Below are positions 44,101 through 55,596 of a DNA stretch of 64,000 nt, piece by piece. Source of the DNA: Climacium dendroides (lineage: Eukaryota > Streptophyta > Bryopsida > Hypnales > Climaciaceae). The stretch is taken from positions 27,112,001 to 27,176,000 of the forward strand of contig OX467086.1 in assembly GCA_950106755.1 (NCBI GenBank), given 5' to 3'. Within the stretch, counting starts at the first letter, position 1, and each line of letters opens with the position of its first letter. The position numbers and the translations under genes were made by a program. The notes beneath the pieces were generated by a model that worked only from the letters and a program-made list of their open reading frames with translations, had not been told where the DNA came from and did no database searches.

Positions 44101-46957
44101 AATGCACTGGTTCTCAGATTTTTGAAAATCAATTTGGTTTTTGAAGATTAGAGTGCACCCCGGGCTGTGATTATTGAAAACAAGTTTTTTTTTTTCTTTT
44201 TTTTTGTGGGACAGTCTTCCTTGGCAAGGACTGAAAGCAGGGACAAAAAAACAGAAATATGAAAGAATTAGTGAGAAGAAAATGTCCACGCCCATTGAGG
44301 TATTTGCCCATGATTTTCGTCAATGAAACTGTGGGATTGAAAGTGTTCGTTTTTTTGGTACCAATTGTGGGTCTTGATGAAACGGAGCTGGTGAGGTTCT
44401 TAGAAATATGTTCAGATTGAGGTCTGGGTTTCTCTTTCCAGGATTCACTTGCTTATTTTGATGCAGGTCCTCTGTAAAAATTACCCCTCAGAATTCGCTT
44501 CGTACTTCCACTACTGCCGGTCTTTGCGCTTCGATGACAAGCCCGACTATGCGTACTTGAAAAGGATTTTCCGTGACCTGTTTATTCGTGAGGGTATGAC
44601 AATTTGTCATTTTTGTAGATGTAGACTGACCGGTGGGATCTACATTCGTGAATCGAAGAACAAATGGTTTGTGAGTGTTCTTAGTTGTCTGATGTCCACC
44701 GTGCTGATAGCTTTACATTGGATCTTACTCGGTTCTGGCAGGTTTTCAATTTGACTATGTTTGTGACTGGACCATTTTGAAGTACCAGCAGTCACAAATT
44801 TCCGGTGTTCCATCCCGCACATTGGTATGTAACACATGAGTTTAGTTCACTTAGAGCTATATTCGAGTTTTGTTCATACCTTCCGCAAAACATCTACTTT
44901 TAAAATAGATTTGTGTTTCCTGCTCAGGCGTTGTAAGTTTGTGAGTTTAGTGGATTATGTGTAACCATTTTGTGAGTGGGGTCTCATCTACTTGGGTTCT
45001 TCTGTGCCTGGATAGATCCTTTCTTTGAGCCTGAAGATGCTTTCTTTGGACTTGTTCTCATGTAGGATTGTTGCCATAGTAATTTGGCTCTTTAAATTGT
45101 GTTCAAGCACACTTCTTCCACGGTGTCAATTTCTTTCTTGTGGGTCACATTATTGTTTGATTCTGTTCTAATTCTATTCTGTTCTGGCAGGGTGCTGCTG
45201 GAGGGCAAACCAGCGGCGCTTTAGGAGATCGCGTTACAGCAGGTCAAATTATCCGAGAGCGGTCCAGGGAGGCAGATGTTACCCGGCGAAGGCTTGCTGG
45301 CGGTGCAACTGCATCTGGAACCTCAAATATGCTAGAAACATCAAAGCACAAGAGTCCTGGACATGATGAATCTGCCAAGGATTCAGTATGTTTTTCTGAT
45401 CCCTTTCTGACGATTACGAAAATGAAAATTGAGTGATGTGTCTCACGAATTTCTTAAAATTTGTCAACTACATAATTTAAAAGGAGAGGAAACAGCCAAT
45501 TGATGCTGTCGGTAGTGCACTGGAGGTAGGCATGTGTAATCTGCGGAGACACAGGCCTTGAAAGTTTATTGCTTCTCCATCAAACTTGAGAGAAACGAGA
45601 GATCCTCTTTTCATTTGACGCTTATACTGTTTCAAGAAATTTCGAATTCATTAACCCTGAAACTCCGGCCGAGCCCTAAAGTGGCTGACAAATGGTCAAA
45701 CGGCTTTTTCTTACCGAAAAACGAATGATTTTCATCTTATTTTTTTACAGAGATCCTTGAGTGTATTCCGCACTGGATTGTGGAACATTCCTTATTAAGG
45801 AACTGCAGAATTTTGTATAGAAGAAGATGACAAGAAATGCCAAATCCATGGATCATAAATAATGCCTTTCTAGTTTGTTTGGCATCTCCCATCTCCTTGT
45901 TCTTGATCATTTATGAATTTGAGCCAAACTATTGACATGCAAGTAACTAAGTCTAGTTTCTACTCCAATTGGAAATGTTAATATTGAATTTTTTAAAATT
46001 TCAATCTGAACTTTTGGCCGATTGTCAGGGTCCAATGATTTTCTAATTCTAGAATTCTATGAGAATTTGTTTTACACCGTGATGTTACACCTATGCGGAA
46101 TTTTCAGGTTTAAGTTCATTTTGTATTTGATATGAATTCTTCAGCTTTTCGTGAAAATTCTTGGTATTTTCACACTTTGCCAAATGAACCATACAGAATG
46201 ACGGATTTGAAGTTTGACCTCGCTTATGGGCTTCGTCCATTGAGGGTGAAGATCCCATGAAGGATTTTCACGGGAGGTTTATATCTTATTTGGGAAACTG
46301 TTGAGTCTCTAACTCTGCCGAAATGAAATCTTTAAAGTAAATCATATTCGTTGACAACTTCAACGAGAATCAAATGCGCGGGATGTGTGTCGACTCAACC
46401 ATGGTCACAGATATGTCCAACTAATGTTTATCCTACTTCCAGTTCTACAACAGTTTTCGCTCTCGTGTCTTACTGAAGCTCTGTCCATTTTGTGACGAAC
46501 AAGTGAGTTTTCTGTGGATTAAGTCCTTGAGACACAGATGGGGCCAGATCCAGAATTTGAGTTAAGAGGAGGATTCTGGTGACCTAGTAGATTTTAGCCG
46601 TGGGAAGATTGTTTTTCTTATCTGTGTGCTATTGTATAGGCCCTGGCAGAACCGGAGCGCATGCATTCATCCTCGTATGGAACTCGAGGAGGATCCTCCA
46701 GGCGAGCTGTTGTATCTAGTAGCAGGCCGTCGGGCCCAAGCGAAGGTGTAGAGTCACGGACCATGAGCTCTTCTAAGACTGGTGCGACAAGCCTGCGGAC
46801 CCCAGCAGGGATGCACAGGAGCTCTCCAGTTGGTTCCTCGGACCCCAAGCGGACCGTTCCAAGCCGCCATCCTCAGTCCAACTCGAGGGTTTATGAAGCT
46901 GCCCTGAAGGGAGTGGAGTCTCTTTCTGTTGAGGTGGATGGAAGCCAAATGAAGTAG
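41193..46957 (+). CDS. Casein kinase I (CK1-like serine/threonine protein kinase)
   Basis: Fourteen coding exons give 492 residues: 41193-41268, 41634-41674, 42026-42095, 42654-42802, 42940-43035, 43445-43515, 43685-43746, 43867-43930, 44215-44299, 44467-44593, 44742-44824, 45191-45385, 45484-45525 and 46640-46957; all introns are GT-AG and the frame is kept throughout. The start [16 protein letters not shown] is the usual plant CK1 start. The glycine loop is at residues 16-21, the ATP-binding lysine at 38, the catalytic site HRDIKPDNF at 126-134 and DFG at 149-151. The CK1-specific segment [20 protein letters not shown] begins at 175, and TKKQKY at 220-225 matches the family's nuclear-targeting motif. 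A Ser/Arg-rich tail follows residue 308. CK1 enzymes phosphorylate acidic or primed Ser/Thr sites in signalling, trafficking and growth. Alanine before the ATP-binding Lys is replaced by Gly (VGIK). The 45484 acceptor could instead be 45487. Confidence 0.93.
45751..45798 (+). other. Possible alternative terminal exon of the casein kinase gene
   Basis: A strong pyrimidine tract and CAG precede 45751. Joined in frame to exon 13, this would add [15 protein letters not shown] and stop at 45796-45798, giving a shorter tail without the last 105 residues. Alternatively, a GT at 45763 would make a 12-base exon reading RSLS before exon 14. The sequence alone cannot choose. Confidence 0.3.
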
Positions 46958-48709
46958 GCCCAGGTTTGTGTTTAGCTAGCTAGTTACTTTGTCTAGGTCC
47001 TTATGCCGAACCCCTCTTCTTTTGTAGCCGAGAGTTGCTGAACATCAATAGCCTAGTCTCGGGGAATTATCAAACCGAGTCTGAACTCCTGTAGTTTATG
47101 GTTCGGGTTCAGGCTTAGAACATGGATTTAAGGATTCCTCGGCGCGTATGTCAATTGTCTGGTAATAGCTAGAGTGATTGACTTTTCACGAAGGGCCTCA
47201 TGGTCGTGACTTACGTGTGGGCAGCTTGGTGGTCGTGCAGGGTCGAGAAAATTCTGGAAGAAATTGTAGTTCCTTCTAAACTTGAAGAGGTGAGATGGAG
47301 CGTTCTGGATGAAGCGGGTCTTGTACTGGGGCTTTTTGAACTCTACATTAGAGTTTGGCTCTGAACCTGCTGTGCATTGTGATTTCCACCTTGGAATTTG
47401 ATGTGGAAGCCAAATTCATTTGCAGATGCGCATGCTCCAGGTGGCCGATGCTTTCCAATCCAAGTCTCCTGTTCTCAATTTGTTGCTCGTTGCTTTGTTC
47501 AAGATGACGCCAGGTCAATTTAGTGTCAATTTATGGCTCTCTGTGTTGAGATCACGTAGCAGTTAATATTGCTTATTGCTTCTTGTCTGGAAGCACGTGA
47601 ACCATCCACAGGCACCAACCTCTGCGGTTAATGGACCCTAAACTCTATAGCTACCGTAGTGAGAGAGTATGTATCGTTATTTTTAATTTTTTTCACTGTT
47701 TACCATGAGTCGTTGAGGGTATAAGCCTCTCTGTAGACGCCAGGTGCAATTTCAATGTACATTGTAGTTTTGTAGTAAAAACGACTATGACCATGGTTCC
47801 TTTCTGTAGTCCATTAACGAGTAAAGTAAGACATGACAATTTTCCTCTTTGGTGTGTTCTTGCTCCATTTGAATGTCTTATGAAAATAGTGATTACCGTG
47901 AATGCCGATGAAGGGCAGTCCTCTACGCACGTGGTTTTACATCCTTCGTATTAATTCTTTCTCAATTTCTGTCTTTGGGTGCTTTCAAAAATGACTCACT
48001 ACTTTTATATTGTAAGTGTCAGATGGCATTAAGAGCACATGCTTTCCTCTGTAAATTCACCCTTGATAATTTTGTGATGTATGGCAATTCGTCTAATGTG
48101 TGGAAAGTATAGACGATCATTTGCATGTACAATTACGTGGAAATGAGTGGATTTCGGATTACTGCTTCAGTTTTCAAGAGTGACCACTAATTTGTGCTAA
48201 TAGGTTTATGTGACATTAATTTACCAAAATTAGTAGTAGTGCAAGTTGGAATTTTCTTGTTATATATTAATTTCTATAAAAATAGAATTTTGTGGTGACA
48301 CTAATTTCCCTCCCTAGCAATAGGATGAATCATGTAGTGTAATCAAATTCAAGGAATTTTTTTACATTCATCTATATATCATTGTGTACTTGGGATAAGT
48401 GATTGTTGTATTAGTGTATACTATTGCTTGCACGAGTAACTTGAAATGTTATGTGCCATAAAAGTATTCTAACACCACAAATGCAACACCAAAGGCAATT
48501 GATCATCTTAGTTCCAAACTCAAATATATTGAACAAGATACTATAGACTTTAAAATTTGTGCACTTAGCACATATTTTTCCACTATAGTAGAAGCATTTT
48601 TAAGACATGTTTTTTTATAAGTAGCTTTGATTGCTAATAAATGTTTTCCTTTGAAGCATTCATTGTTGGTAAGCATTGACCATTGAATGACCTATAGGTC
48701 GGAACTTGT
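46958..48709 (+). other. 3' flank of the casein kinase gene
   Basis: The stretch to about 47850 keeps a mixed base composition and probably includes the 3' untranslated region. The phrase GACGCCAGGT occurs twice (about 47504 and 47738) in similar contexts. From about 47950 the DNA becomes AT-rich again. No further gene is seen. Confidence 0.45.
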
Positions 48710-49064
48710 TTAACCCCTAAAGGTTTTTGACTATGTTTTCACCAAAATTGCTCCAACACTGCCATTCCTAGTACAAGTACCAAATTTTTGACCAAAAAAA
48801 ACATTTTTTGACACATCTAATTGTAGGATCTTAGTTTGAAAAGATATGGAAAAAATTTCAGAAATTTTCACCATATAGATTGCAAGATATTAGCATTTGA
48901 AGTGACAAATATCTTTTTTTAGTCCTTGCGAAAAACCAGGTAGCTATACTTCACAAGGTCACATTTGTATGAAAAAATGTCCAAAGTGGTAGTTACTCTT
49001 TGGATTCATTCTTCAAGGCAAGTTGAATATATGTTTGAAAAATTTCAAATCATTTGGAATTGTA

Positions 49065-51110
49065 CAGTATGGTACACTTCATTTACACATTTATGAATTC
49101 TGGGCCACCGCCTTCCTTGCTCCTCCATGGTTTTCAATTCTTTCTCCGTTTGCCACCATTGGTGGAGGTGCCCTTTGTCCTCCAAATTTTGCGGCCTAGT
49201 CCCACTACTAAGCCTACGCCTAGGGCTCTATGTTCCGTTGTCTACTGCATTACCATTGTGGATTTAAAAAATCACATTCCATTACTCCCTCAAATGGCAT
49301 CGCCACCACCTGATTTTCCATCGCCATCACACTCCCTTCGAGCTTCACATCTGCATTAGCTCCTTGCGGTGTTCATGGCTCCTTCCACTCAGTTGCTCCT
49401 TTTTGGAGTAATTGCAATTTTGCATTGTTCCCTTGCCCCGCATTCTCCCAATTCATTGTGCCTTATATGATTTCTCAACCCATTGCCAATTCTATTTCAA
49501 TTTTGGCCGATTTGTAGGGGGACTTATACTTGCCCAATCGTGCCTAGGCTGGATGGAAGCACCAACGCTTATGGGATTACTTTCCAGCCTTCTTCTTTGT
49601 TTCATTGGGTCTATTCTCACTCTAGTTTAGCTCGGAGTGCTTCGACTTGGTTTCAATTCCATTTTCACTCATTATCCACTTCATTTTAGCTCGATTTCCA
49701 CTCATTTTGAATTCATTTTGAGCTTGTTTCAACTTGTTTCCCATTTTAGCTTGTCTTGACTTCAAATCACACTCGGTGAATTTATATCCATGTTTTCTTC
49801 CTTGGTCTAATTCTACAACTAATTTTCAATTTTTTCAATCTCTTTCTTTAATTCCCATGCACTTACTCACAATCTATAGATTATCATGTAAACGTGAATG
49901 TTGAGCAATCGTGAGAGGGGCCTAATCATAGAAATGAAACATGGTGGGATAAAATCTAAACGAATTGCAAAATTACTAGGAATGCCTCGTTCTACCATTT
50001 CCATAGTTTTGACAAAGTGGATGAAATTTGGGTTGGATACCACTCAGAAACCTAAACCGCAACCACCAAAGCTATCTGATTATACAGTTAGGGATCTAGC
50101 ACGCCTCATTCATGGAGATCATCGGCTAAACTTAGTATCACTTGTGGAGACTTTTGGAGTTTATAGAAACACCATCCGCAAGTACATTCGATGACTTAGA
50201 TTTGGAAATTGAATAGTTGTAAGGAAACCCTACCTTAGTGTAATTCATAGAAAACAAAGATTAGCATTTGCTTGTAGATACAAGCATTGGATAGCCGAGG
50301 ATTGGACAAAGATTATTTAGATAGGTGAATGGTCTTTTGAATTGGGTAAAGACTCCTGGCAAATTTGAGTTTGGAGAAAAAATCATGAAATATATGTTGA
50401 CCAATGTCTTGCGCCAACATTCAAATCAAGGAGAACATCCATTATGGTGTGGGGAGCATTTATAGGCTTTGACAAAAGTCCTCTCGTTTTTTTGCCACAA
50501 GGGGAGCAAACAACAATTGCTTTTGTGAAACATGTCTATGATAGTGTTCTCTCTGACTTTTATTGCATGTACGACGCATCACATGAACTTCTCCTAATGG
50601 AAGATGGTGCTCCTATGCATCATGGTAAGCTTAACGAACTTTGGAGACATATGGCATACAAAAATTGCAATGGCTTGTGAATTTGCCCAACTTGAACCCC
50701 ATTGAAAACCTTTGGAAAATTATAAAAGACAAGCTTCGTTATTACAAGAAACCGAGCAACAAGGAAGAAATGAGTGCACTCATTCTAGTCATTTGAGATG
50801 ACGCTTCTCTTGAACAACTCCAATGGCTGATTCAAACCATTCCTAAACAAATGCAAGCTGTGATTTCAGTAAGGGGGGGTAGCATTCTGTGGTAGGTAGT
50901 TTGTACATTCATTGTACAATGCTTCATCATTTTGAAATTTTCATGTACATATTTCTTGTGTTAATAAAGTACTCTTCACTAGGATTCCACTGCAACTTCT
51001 GTTTTGAAAATTGGAATGTTTTTGAATATGATACAACTTTGCCAAGTTCATGAACTTTCTTGTGCATCATTGCCACAGTCAAGAATTCATAAATGAAGTG
51101 TACCTAATTG
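49065..51110 (+). mobile_element. Tc1/mariner-type DNA transposon, element 1 (2.05 kb)
   Basis: The left end CAGTATGGTACACTTCATTT, with an 8-base insertion before ATGAATTC, pairs with the right end, whose complement is CAATTAGGTACACTTCATTT. TA flanks both sides (49063-49064 and 51111-51112). It carries a broken transposase on the plus strand. The same host site without insertion is seen at about 54625-54640. The long leader (49110-49890) has no recognised gene. Confidence 0.88.
49898..50895 (+). pseudogene. Tc1-type (DD34E) transposase, element 1
   Basis: The first frame (49898-50194) encodes a helix-turn-helix DNA-binding region with SKRIAKLLGMPRSTISIVLTK. After stops, the catalytic region is recognisable. 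The first motif is altered (IGEWSFELGK, where element 2 has IDESSFELGK), LLMEDGAPMHH gives the second aspartate, and NLPNLNPIENLWK gives the glutamate after a frameshift. The end GGSILW and stop at 50893-50895 is typical of Tc1-like proteins. At least three stops (including those near 50310 and 50368) and a frameshift near 50678 kill it. It would have cut and pasted the element. Confidence 0.8.
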
Positions 51111-51376
51111 TACAATAAGGTCTAGTTCATTTATGAATTCTGTGTTCCAGCATTGTTTTGTGGAGATTTACATTGAAACTTTAAAAAGCCATATCATATA
51201 GAAAAATGAACCGATTTTGGAATGGAAAATTGCGTTAGAATTGTATAGAAGAGTACTTTGATAGAACCGATTTTGGAAAGAAATATTTACATTGAAACTT
51301 TAGAATCATACAACATTATTTTTTTGAACATAGACTACCTACCATCTAGTACTGTTGCCCTTGGCTGAAATCACTA

Positions 51377-51885
51377 CACTAAAATTGGTAAATAGTGTTG
51401 GCAACACTAATTGTCAACACTAACACTAATTGTGATTTGCAAGGTTAGTGTTAGATGAAAATTACCCCATTCTAACACTATTTTAGCTCTATAGTAAATT
51501 ACAGTTTTCTAAGAAAGGGACAGATTTTCACGGTGGAAGGCAAAGATTACAATTTTGCAGAGAAAGGACAAACTTTCATGATGGGAGGCTAAAATTACAG
51601 TTTTGCAGGGAAGGGACAAATTTTTGCAGTAGGAGGCAAAAATTACAGTTTTCTTGGAAAGGGATAGATTTTTACGACAGGAGGCAATAATTACAATTTT
51701 GTAAGGAAGAGACAGATTTTTATGGCGGGGGACAAAAATTATAGTTTTGCAGGGAAGGGACAGATTTTTATGACAGCAATTAAGTGCCCCAACACTATTT
51801 ACACATAAGTTGAAAAATAGTGTTGGGGGTAAAAAAACAGGGAACAACACTAATTATCACCCAACACTATTTACCAATTTTAGTG
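51377..51885. mobile_element. CACTA-like MITE with internal 48-bp repeats
   Basis: The ends CACTAAAATTGGTAAATAG and their complement pair, and continue GTGTTGG. It interrupts the transcript end of the transposase in element 2. Flanking duplication is ambiguous (TA, possibly GTA). The interior holds six 48-bp units. Confidence 0.7.
51508..51785 (-). repeat. 48-bp tandem repeat, about six units, open frame maintained
   Basis: Units contain AGGGACAGATTTTTAYGRC and AAAATTACAGTTTTGCAG variants on the plus strand. On the minus strand they keep a 113-codon frame open and encode a 16-residue repeat, for example KNLSLPCKTVIFAS. Because 48 is a multiple of three, the frame may be open by chance. No function is recognised. 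Confidence 0.7.
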
Positions 51886-51927
51886 TACTTGAATTCGATC
51901 AGGCATGCTAGTGATCAATGTTTGAAG

Positions 51928-52890
51928 CTACTTTAGAATAACACCATCCCAAACTCTTTTAATGCATTCAATCATTTCTTGTTTACTCTTGAGCTTTTTA
52001 TGGCGGCGTAGCAAATCCTTCACGACTTTGTATAGGTTTTCTATTGTGTTTAAGTTAGGGGAGTTTGGAAGCCAATCTAACTTTTTCATGCCATGAGTTC
52101 TCCTCCACATTGTAGAAGCTTTTCCACAATGGACAAGGGCACCGTCCTCTATAAGTATAAGTTTGTGTGCTTCATCATACATAAAATAAAATCCAAAGAG
52201 TTTTCCTTCGTAAATGTTTTCAATAAAATCCAAAGAGTTTTCCTTCGTAAATGTTTTCAACAAAATCCATTGCAATCCACTCACCTTGCGGTATGAAAAC
52301 AAGAGGGCACCTATCAAATCCTATAAACCTTCCTCATACCATCACCATAGTTTGTCCAGATTTGAAGCTAGGAGCAAGGCATTGCTTTGTATATCTTTCG
52401 TGAGTTTTTCTCCAAACCCAAATCCATCTAGAATTTTTCCCAAGTTCAAAGCTTGATTCATCTATCCAAATGATTCTCTTCCAATCATCAACTGTCCAAT
52501 GGCAATACTTGCAAGCAAAAGCGAGTCTTTGAATTCTATGACCTTTTCTAAGATATGGTTTTTTGGATGCTACTCGGTTTCTCAATCCCAGCCTACAAAT
52601 GTATATCTACATGGTATGTCAATAAACTTGAAAAGTTCCTATAAGTGCTACTAAAATGATGCATCAATCTTCACGGATCAATCGACCTAGATCTCTCACA
52701 TTACAATTGGACAACTTTTCAGGTCAAGGCTTTGGCTTCCTAGTCTTAATCTAGCCATACAATTTCTATTTTGTGAGAACAATTGACACTGTGGAACGTG
52801 GCATATTCAGAAATTCAACAATGCGACTTGATTTCACATTGCCTTTTTGCATGTCAATGATTTGACATCTCTCAGCATCACTCAATGTGC
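51928..52890 (-). pseudogene. Tc1-type (DD34E) transposase, element 2
   Basis: On the minus strand the DNA-binding region reads SSRIVEFLNMPRSTVSIVLTK near 52800-52850. The catalytic part follows with RIIWIDESSFELGK (first aspartate), LILIEDGALVHCGK (second aspartate) and NSPNLNTIENLYK (glutamate). Exactly 34 residues lie between the second aspartate and the glutamate, so it is a DD34E enzyme. Stops in the N-terminal half and a frame break near 52320 inactivate it. A 36-37 bp tandem duplication (52189-52262) repeats part of the region before the second aspartate. The C-terminal end is cut by the nested MITE. Confidence 0.8.
52189..52262 (-). repeat. Tandem duplication inside the element 2 transposase
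   Basis: The plus-strand unit AAATCCAAAGAGTTTTCCTT with its continuation CGTAAATGTTTTCAA occurs twice in direct succession. The two copies differ by about one base, so the event is recent and postdates the loss of the gene. Confidence 0.85.
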
Positions 52891-54275
52891 ATGTTCACAT
52901 TTTGATCTAAGCAAAAACATAATGCTCATAAGCATGGAATTAAGAAATTATACTCATTATAACTAAATGAAAGAATTCATGAATCAAGTCGCAAAAAGGG
53001 AAAGGGAAGCTAGAAATACACCTGAATGGCACTTGAATGGCTAAAACAAAGTTGAGAAGCCAAGCCTTGCCAATGAAATTGCAATCAGAATTGAACTTGG
53101 GCTTGAATTTGAAGGCCCAGTGAGCACATACTACACAGGGACAAGGAGGTGGAAGCAAGCTTCGAAGTTGAGCTGATCGTCGGGGAAGGAAGCGTAGCGG
53201 GGAATTAATCCATAAGCTATGCCTCTCCTAATGACACAAAGAGCAATTGGGCAAAGTATAAGTCCCCCAGCAAAAAATCTAACTAAAAAGAGAAATCACG
53301 GCTGAAGCGCTACAGCAACTTTGGAAGCAATGTAAGGCAATGAAGGTAGCAGAGGAAGGCCATGGATGTGTAGAAGAGAAGCATGAGCTTCCAGTGAAAG
53401 TATCGTTGAGAGATTGCATGCAAGGGAATGTGCGCAGAGGCATCGTGTACAAAGAGGTGATAGCGGTGGTTCGAGAGATAGTAATGAGAAGAAAATCATA
53501 ACTTGTGAATGTGGGTGTGGATGGTGCAAAATGAATTGTTGTAGGTAGAAGACTAGGTGCTAGCTTTGCATGCAAGTGTAGGCCATCGATTGTATAGAAT
53601 AGCGATTGCAGCGTGGATACAAAGTTGAGGAACATTCATTGAGTTTCAACCTAAGAGGCTAGGAATTCATAAATGAACTAGACCTTATTGTACAACATAT
53701 AGGAAAAAAGTAGTAAGTAGAAAGAAATAGAAAATGATTCAAAATACTAAATTGTTAACAATTTTTTTGTGGAATTGGAAAATGCCAATTCCAATGGTTG
53801 CAATGTTGTAATAAACAATCTACACCTAATGTTTTTATTTTTTTCCAAAAATATTGAAAATTGAGTTAAATAAAGGACTTCAAAGTTTATTTTGGAGTAG
53901 AGATTCCCTAATTACCTCCAAACTACCTAGAACAAAAACTCCTCATAATTTTCATCTCATTAATCAAAATGAAATGATTCAAAGATATCCATATATAAAT
54001 AAATCTAGAAAACCAATTTCAAATTTTTATTTTTTTTAAAAGTTATTTTAAAGAAGTTTTTTTCTACCCAGAGTGCTTGCTGAACAAAGAAAACTACATA
54101 TCATACAATAACTTTTTAACCATGTAGTCAAAAGTTATGAAAATTGTTGGGCCTTAAAGCTACTTCTTGGGTACATGTTGTGTGAAAATTTCAAAGAAAA
54201 AAAAATTCCATTCATAGTGAGTTGCCCAAAATTGCTATGTTGCCAAAAAAGGCCATTTGGTCTTTTAGGGGTTAA

Positions 54276-55596
54276 CCTCTTAAAGGATTTTGACTATGTT
54301 TTTATAAAAAAATGCTCCAAAACTACCATCTCTAGTACAAGTATTAATTTTTTGAAAGAAAATCACTTTTAGTACATCTAACCATAGGATCTTATATTAC
54401 TTTGGTTTGAAAATATATAGAAAAATTTTCAGAAATTTTCACCATGTAGATTGCAAGATATTAGCATTTGAAATAACAAAAAAAAAAATTTTGTCCCTGT
54501 GAAAAACCGGGCAGTTGCACTTCTTAAGGTCAGATCATTATGAAAAAATGTTCCAAATGGTGGTTAGTTTTTGGATTCATTCTTCAAAGCAAGTTGGATA
54601 CATGCTTGAAAATTTTCAAATCATTTAGAATTGTACAACATATAGGAAAAAAATAGAAAGTAGAAAAAAATAGAAAATGATTCAAAATATAAAATTGTTA
54701 ACAATTTATTTATAAAATTGTTAACAATTTATTTATAAAATTGTTAACAATTTATTTATAAAATTGTTAACAATTTATTTATAAAATTGTTAACAATTTA
54801 TTTATAAAATTGTTAACAATTTATTTATAAAATTGTTAACAATTTATTTATAAAATTGTTAACAATTTATTTATAAAATTGTTAACAATTTATTTATAAA
54901 ATTGTTAACAATTTATTTATAAAATTGTTAACAATTTATTTATAAAATTGTTAACAATTTATTTATAAAATTGTTAACAATTTATTTATAAAATTGTTAA
55001 CAATTTATTTATAAAATTGTTAACAATTTATTTATAAAATTGTTAACAATTTATTTATAAAATTGTTAACAATTTATTTATAAAATTGTTAACAATTTAT
55101 TTATAAAATTGAAAAATGCCAATCCCAATGGTTGTAATGTTTTAATAAACAATCTACACCCAATTATTTGATTTTATTCCAAGAATATTAAAAACTCAGT
55201 TAAATAAAGGACTTCAAAGTTTATTTTAGAGTAGAGATTCCATAACCACCTTCAAACTACCCACAACTAAAATTCTTCATAACTTTCATCTCATTAATCA
55301 AAATAGAATGATTCAAAGATATCTATGTATAAATAAATCTAGAAAACCAATTTTAAATTATTATTTTTCTTAAAAGTGATTTTTAAAGAAGTTTTTTTTC
55401 TGCCCAAACTGCCCACCAAACAAAGGAAACTACATATCGTACAATAACTTTTAACCATGTAAATTGTTGGGCCTTAAAGCTACTCCTTGGGCACATGTTC
55501 TATGACAATTTCAATGAAAAAAAATAAAATTTTTGTTCATAGTGAGTTGCCCTAAATCGCTATGTTGCCAAAAAATGCCGTTTGGTCCTTTAGGGA
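54276..55596 (+). mobile_element. R1 repeat, copy 4 (TTAA-bounded) with satellite
   Basis: TTAA flanks it at 54272-54275 (shared with copy 3) and 55597-55600. The ends CCTCTTAAAGG and complement TCCCTAAAGGACC are inverted. The interior follows copy 3 in the same orientation. It carries a 414-bp satellite at 54695-55108; without the expansion it would be about 910 bp. Confidence 0.8.
54695..55108 (+). repeat. Perfect 23-bp satellite, 18 units
   Basis: The unit begins TTGTTAACAATTTATTTATA and ends AAA. It repeats 18 times without a visible difference. Each unit contains the palindrome TTGTTAACAA. The related R1 copy at 53693-54271 holds a single TTGTTAACAA at the matching place, so the array grew from that one copy. 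Confidence 0.95.

Larger units (their letters stand above)
51113..53690 (-). mobile_element. Tc1/mariner-type DNA transposon, element 2 (2.58 kb)
   Basis: Both ends read CAATAAGGTCTAGTTCATTT inward and continue to ATGAATTC, a 28-bp perfect inverted repeat. TA flanks both sides (51111-51112 and 53691-53692), the left TA being shared with element 1. Its transposase lies on the minus strand. A CACTA-like element (51377-51885) is nested inside. The better-preserved ends suggest it arrived later than element 1. Confidence 0.88.
48714..54271 (+). mobile_element. R1 repeat, copy 3 (TTAA-bounded), host of two Tc1 elements
   Basis: TTAA flanks it at 48710-48713 and 54272-54275. The ends CCCCTAAAGG and complement CCCCTAAAAGACC are short inverted repeats. 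The R1 sequence runs 48714-49064 and resumes at 53693. The break contains two Tc1-type transposons. Without them the copy is about 930 bp. The right TTAA is shared with the next R1 copy. Confidence 0.8.

Noticed and set aside
46618..46948. Minus-strand frames of 64-76 codons
   Set aside because: They are antisense to the last casein kinase exon, which continues the serine/arginine-rich tail in frame.
49054..49689. Plus-strand frames of 68-101 codons in the Tc1 element leader
   Set aside because: No similarity to transposase or other proteins; overlapping phases suggest chance.
53279..53635. A 118-codon minus-strand frame in Tc1 element 2
   Set aside because: It lies outside the transposase region, has low-complexity Ser/Thr/Pro composition, and no recognised domain.
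54695..55108. Regularly spaced repeats that might suggest a CRISPR array
   Set aside because: Units are directly adjacent with no unique spacers, and the DNA is eukaryotic nuclear.
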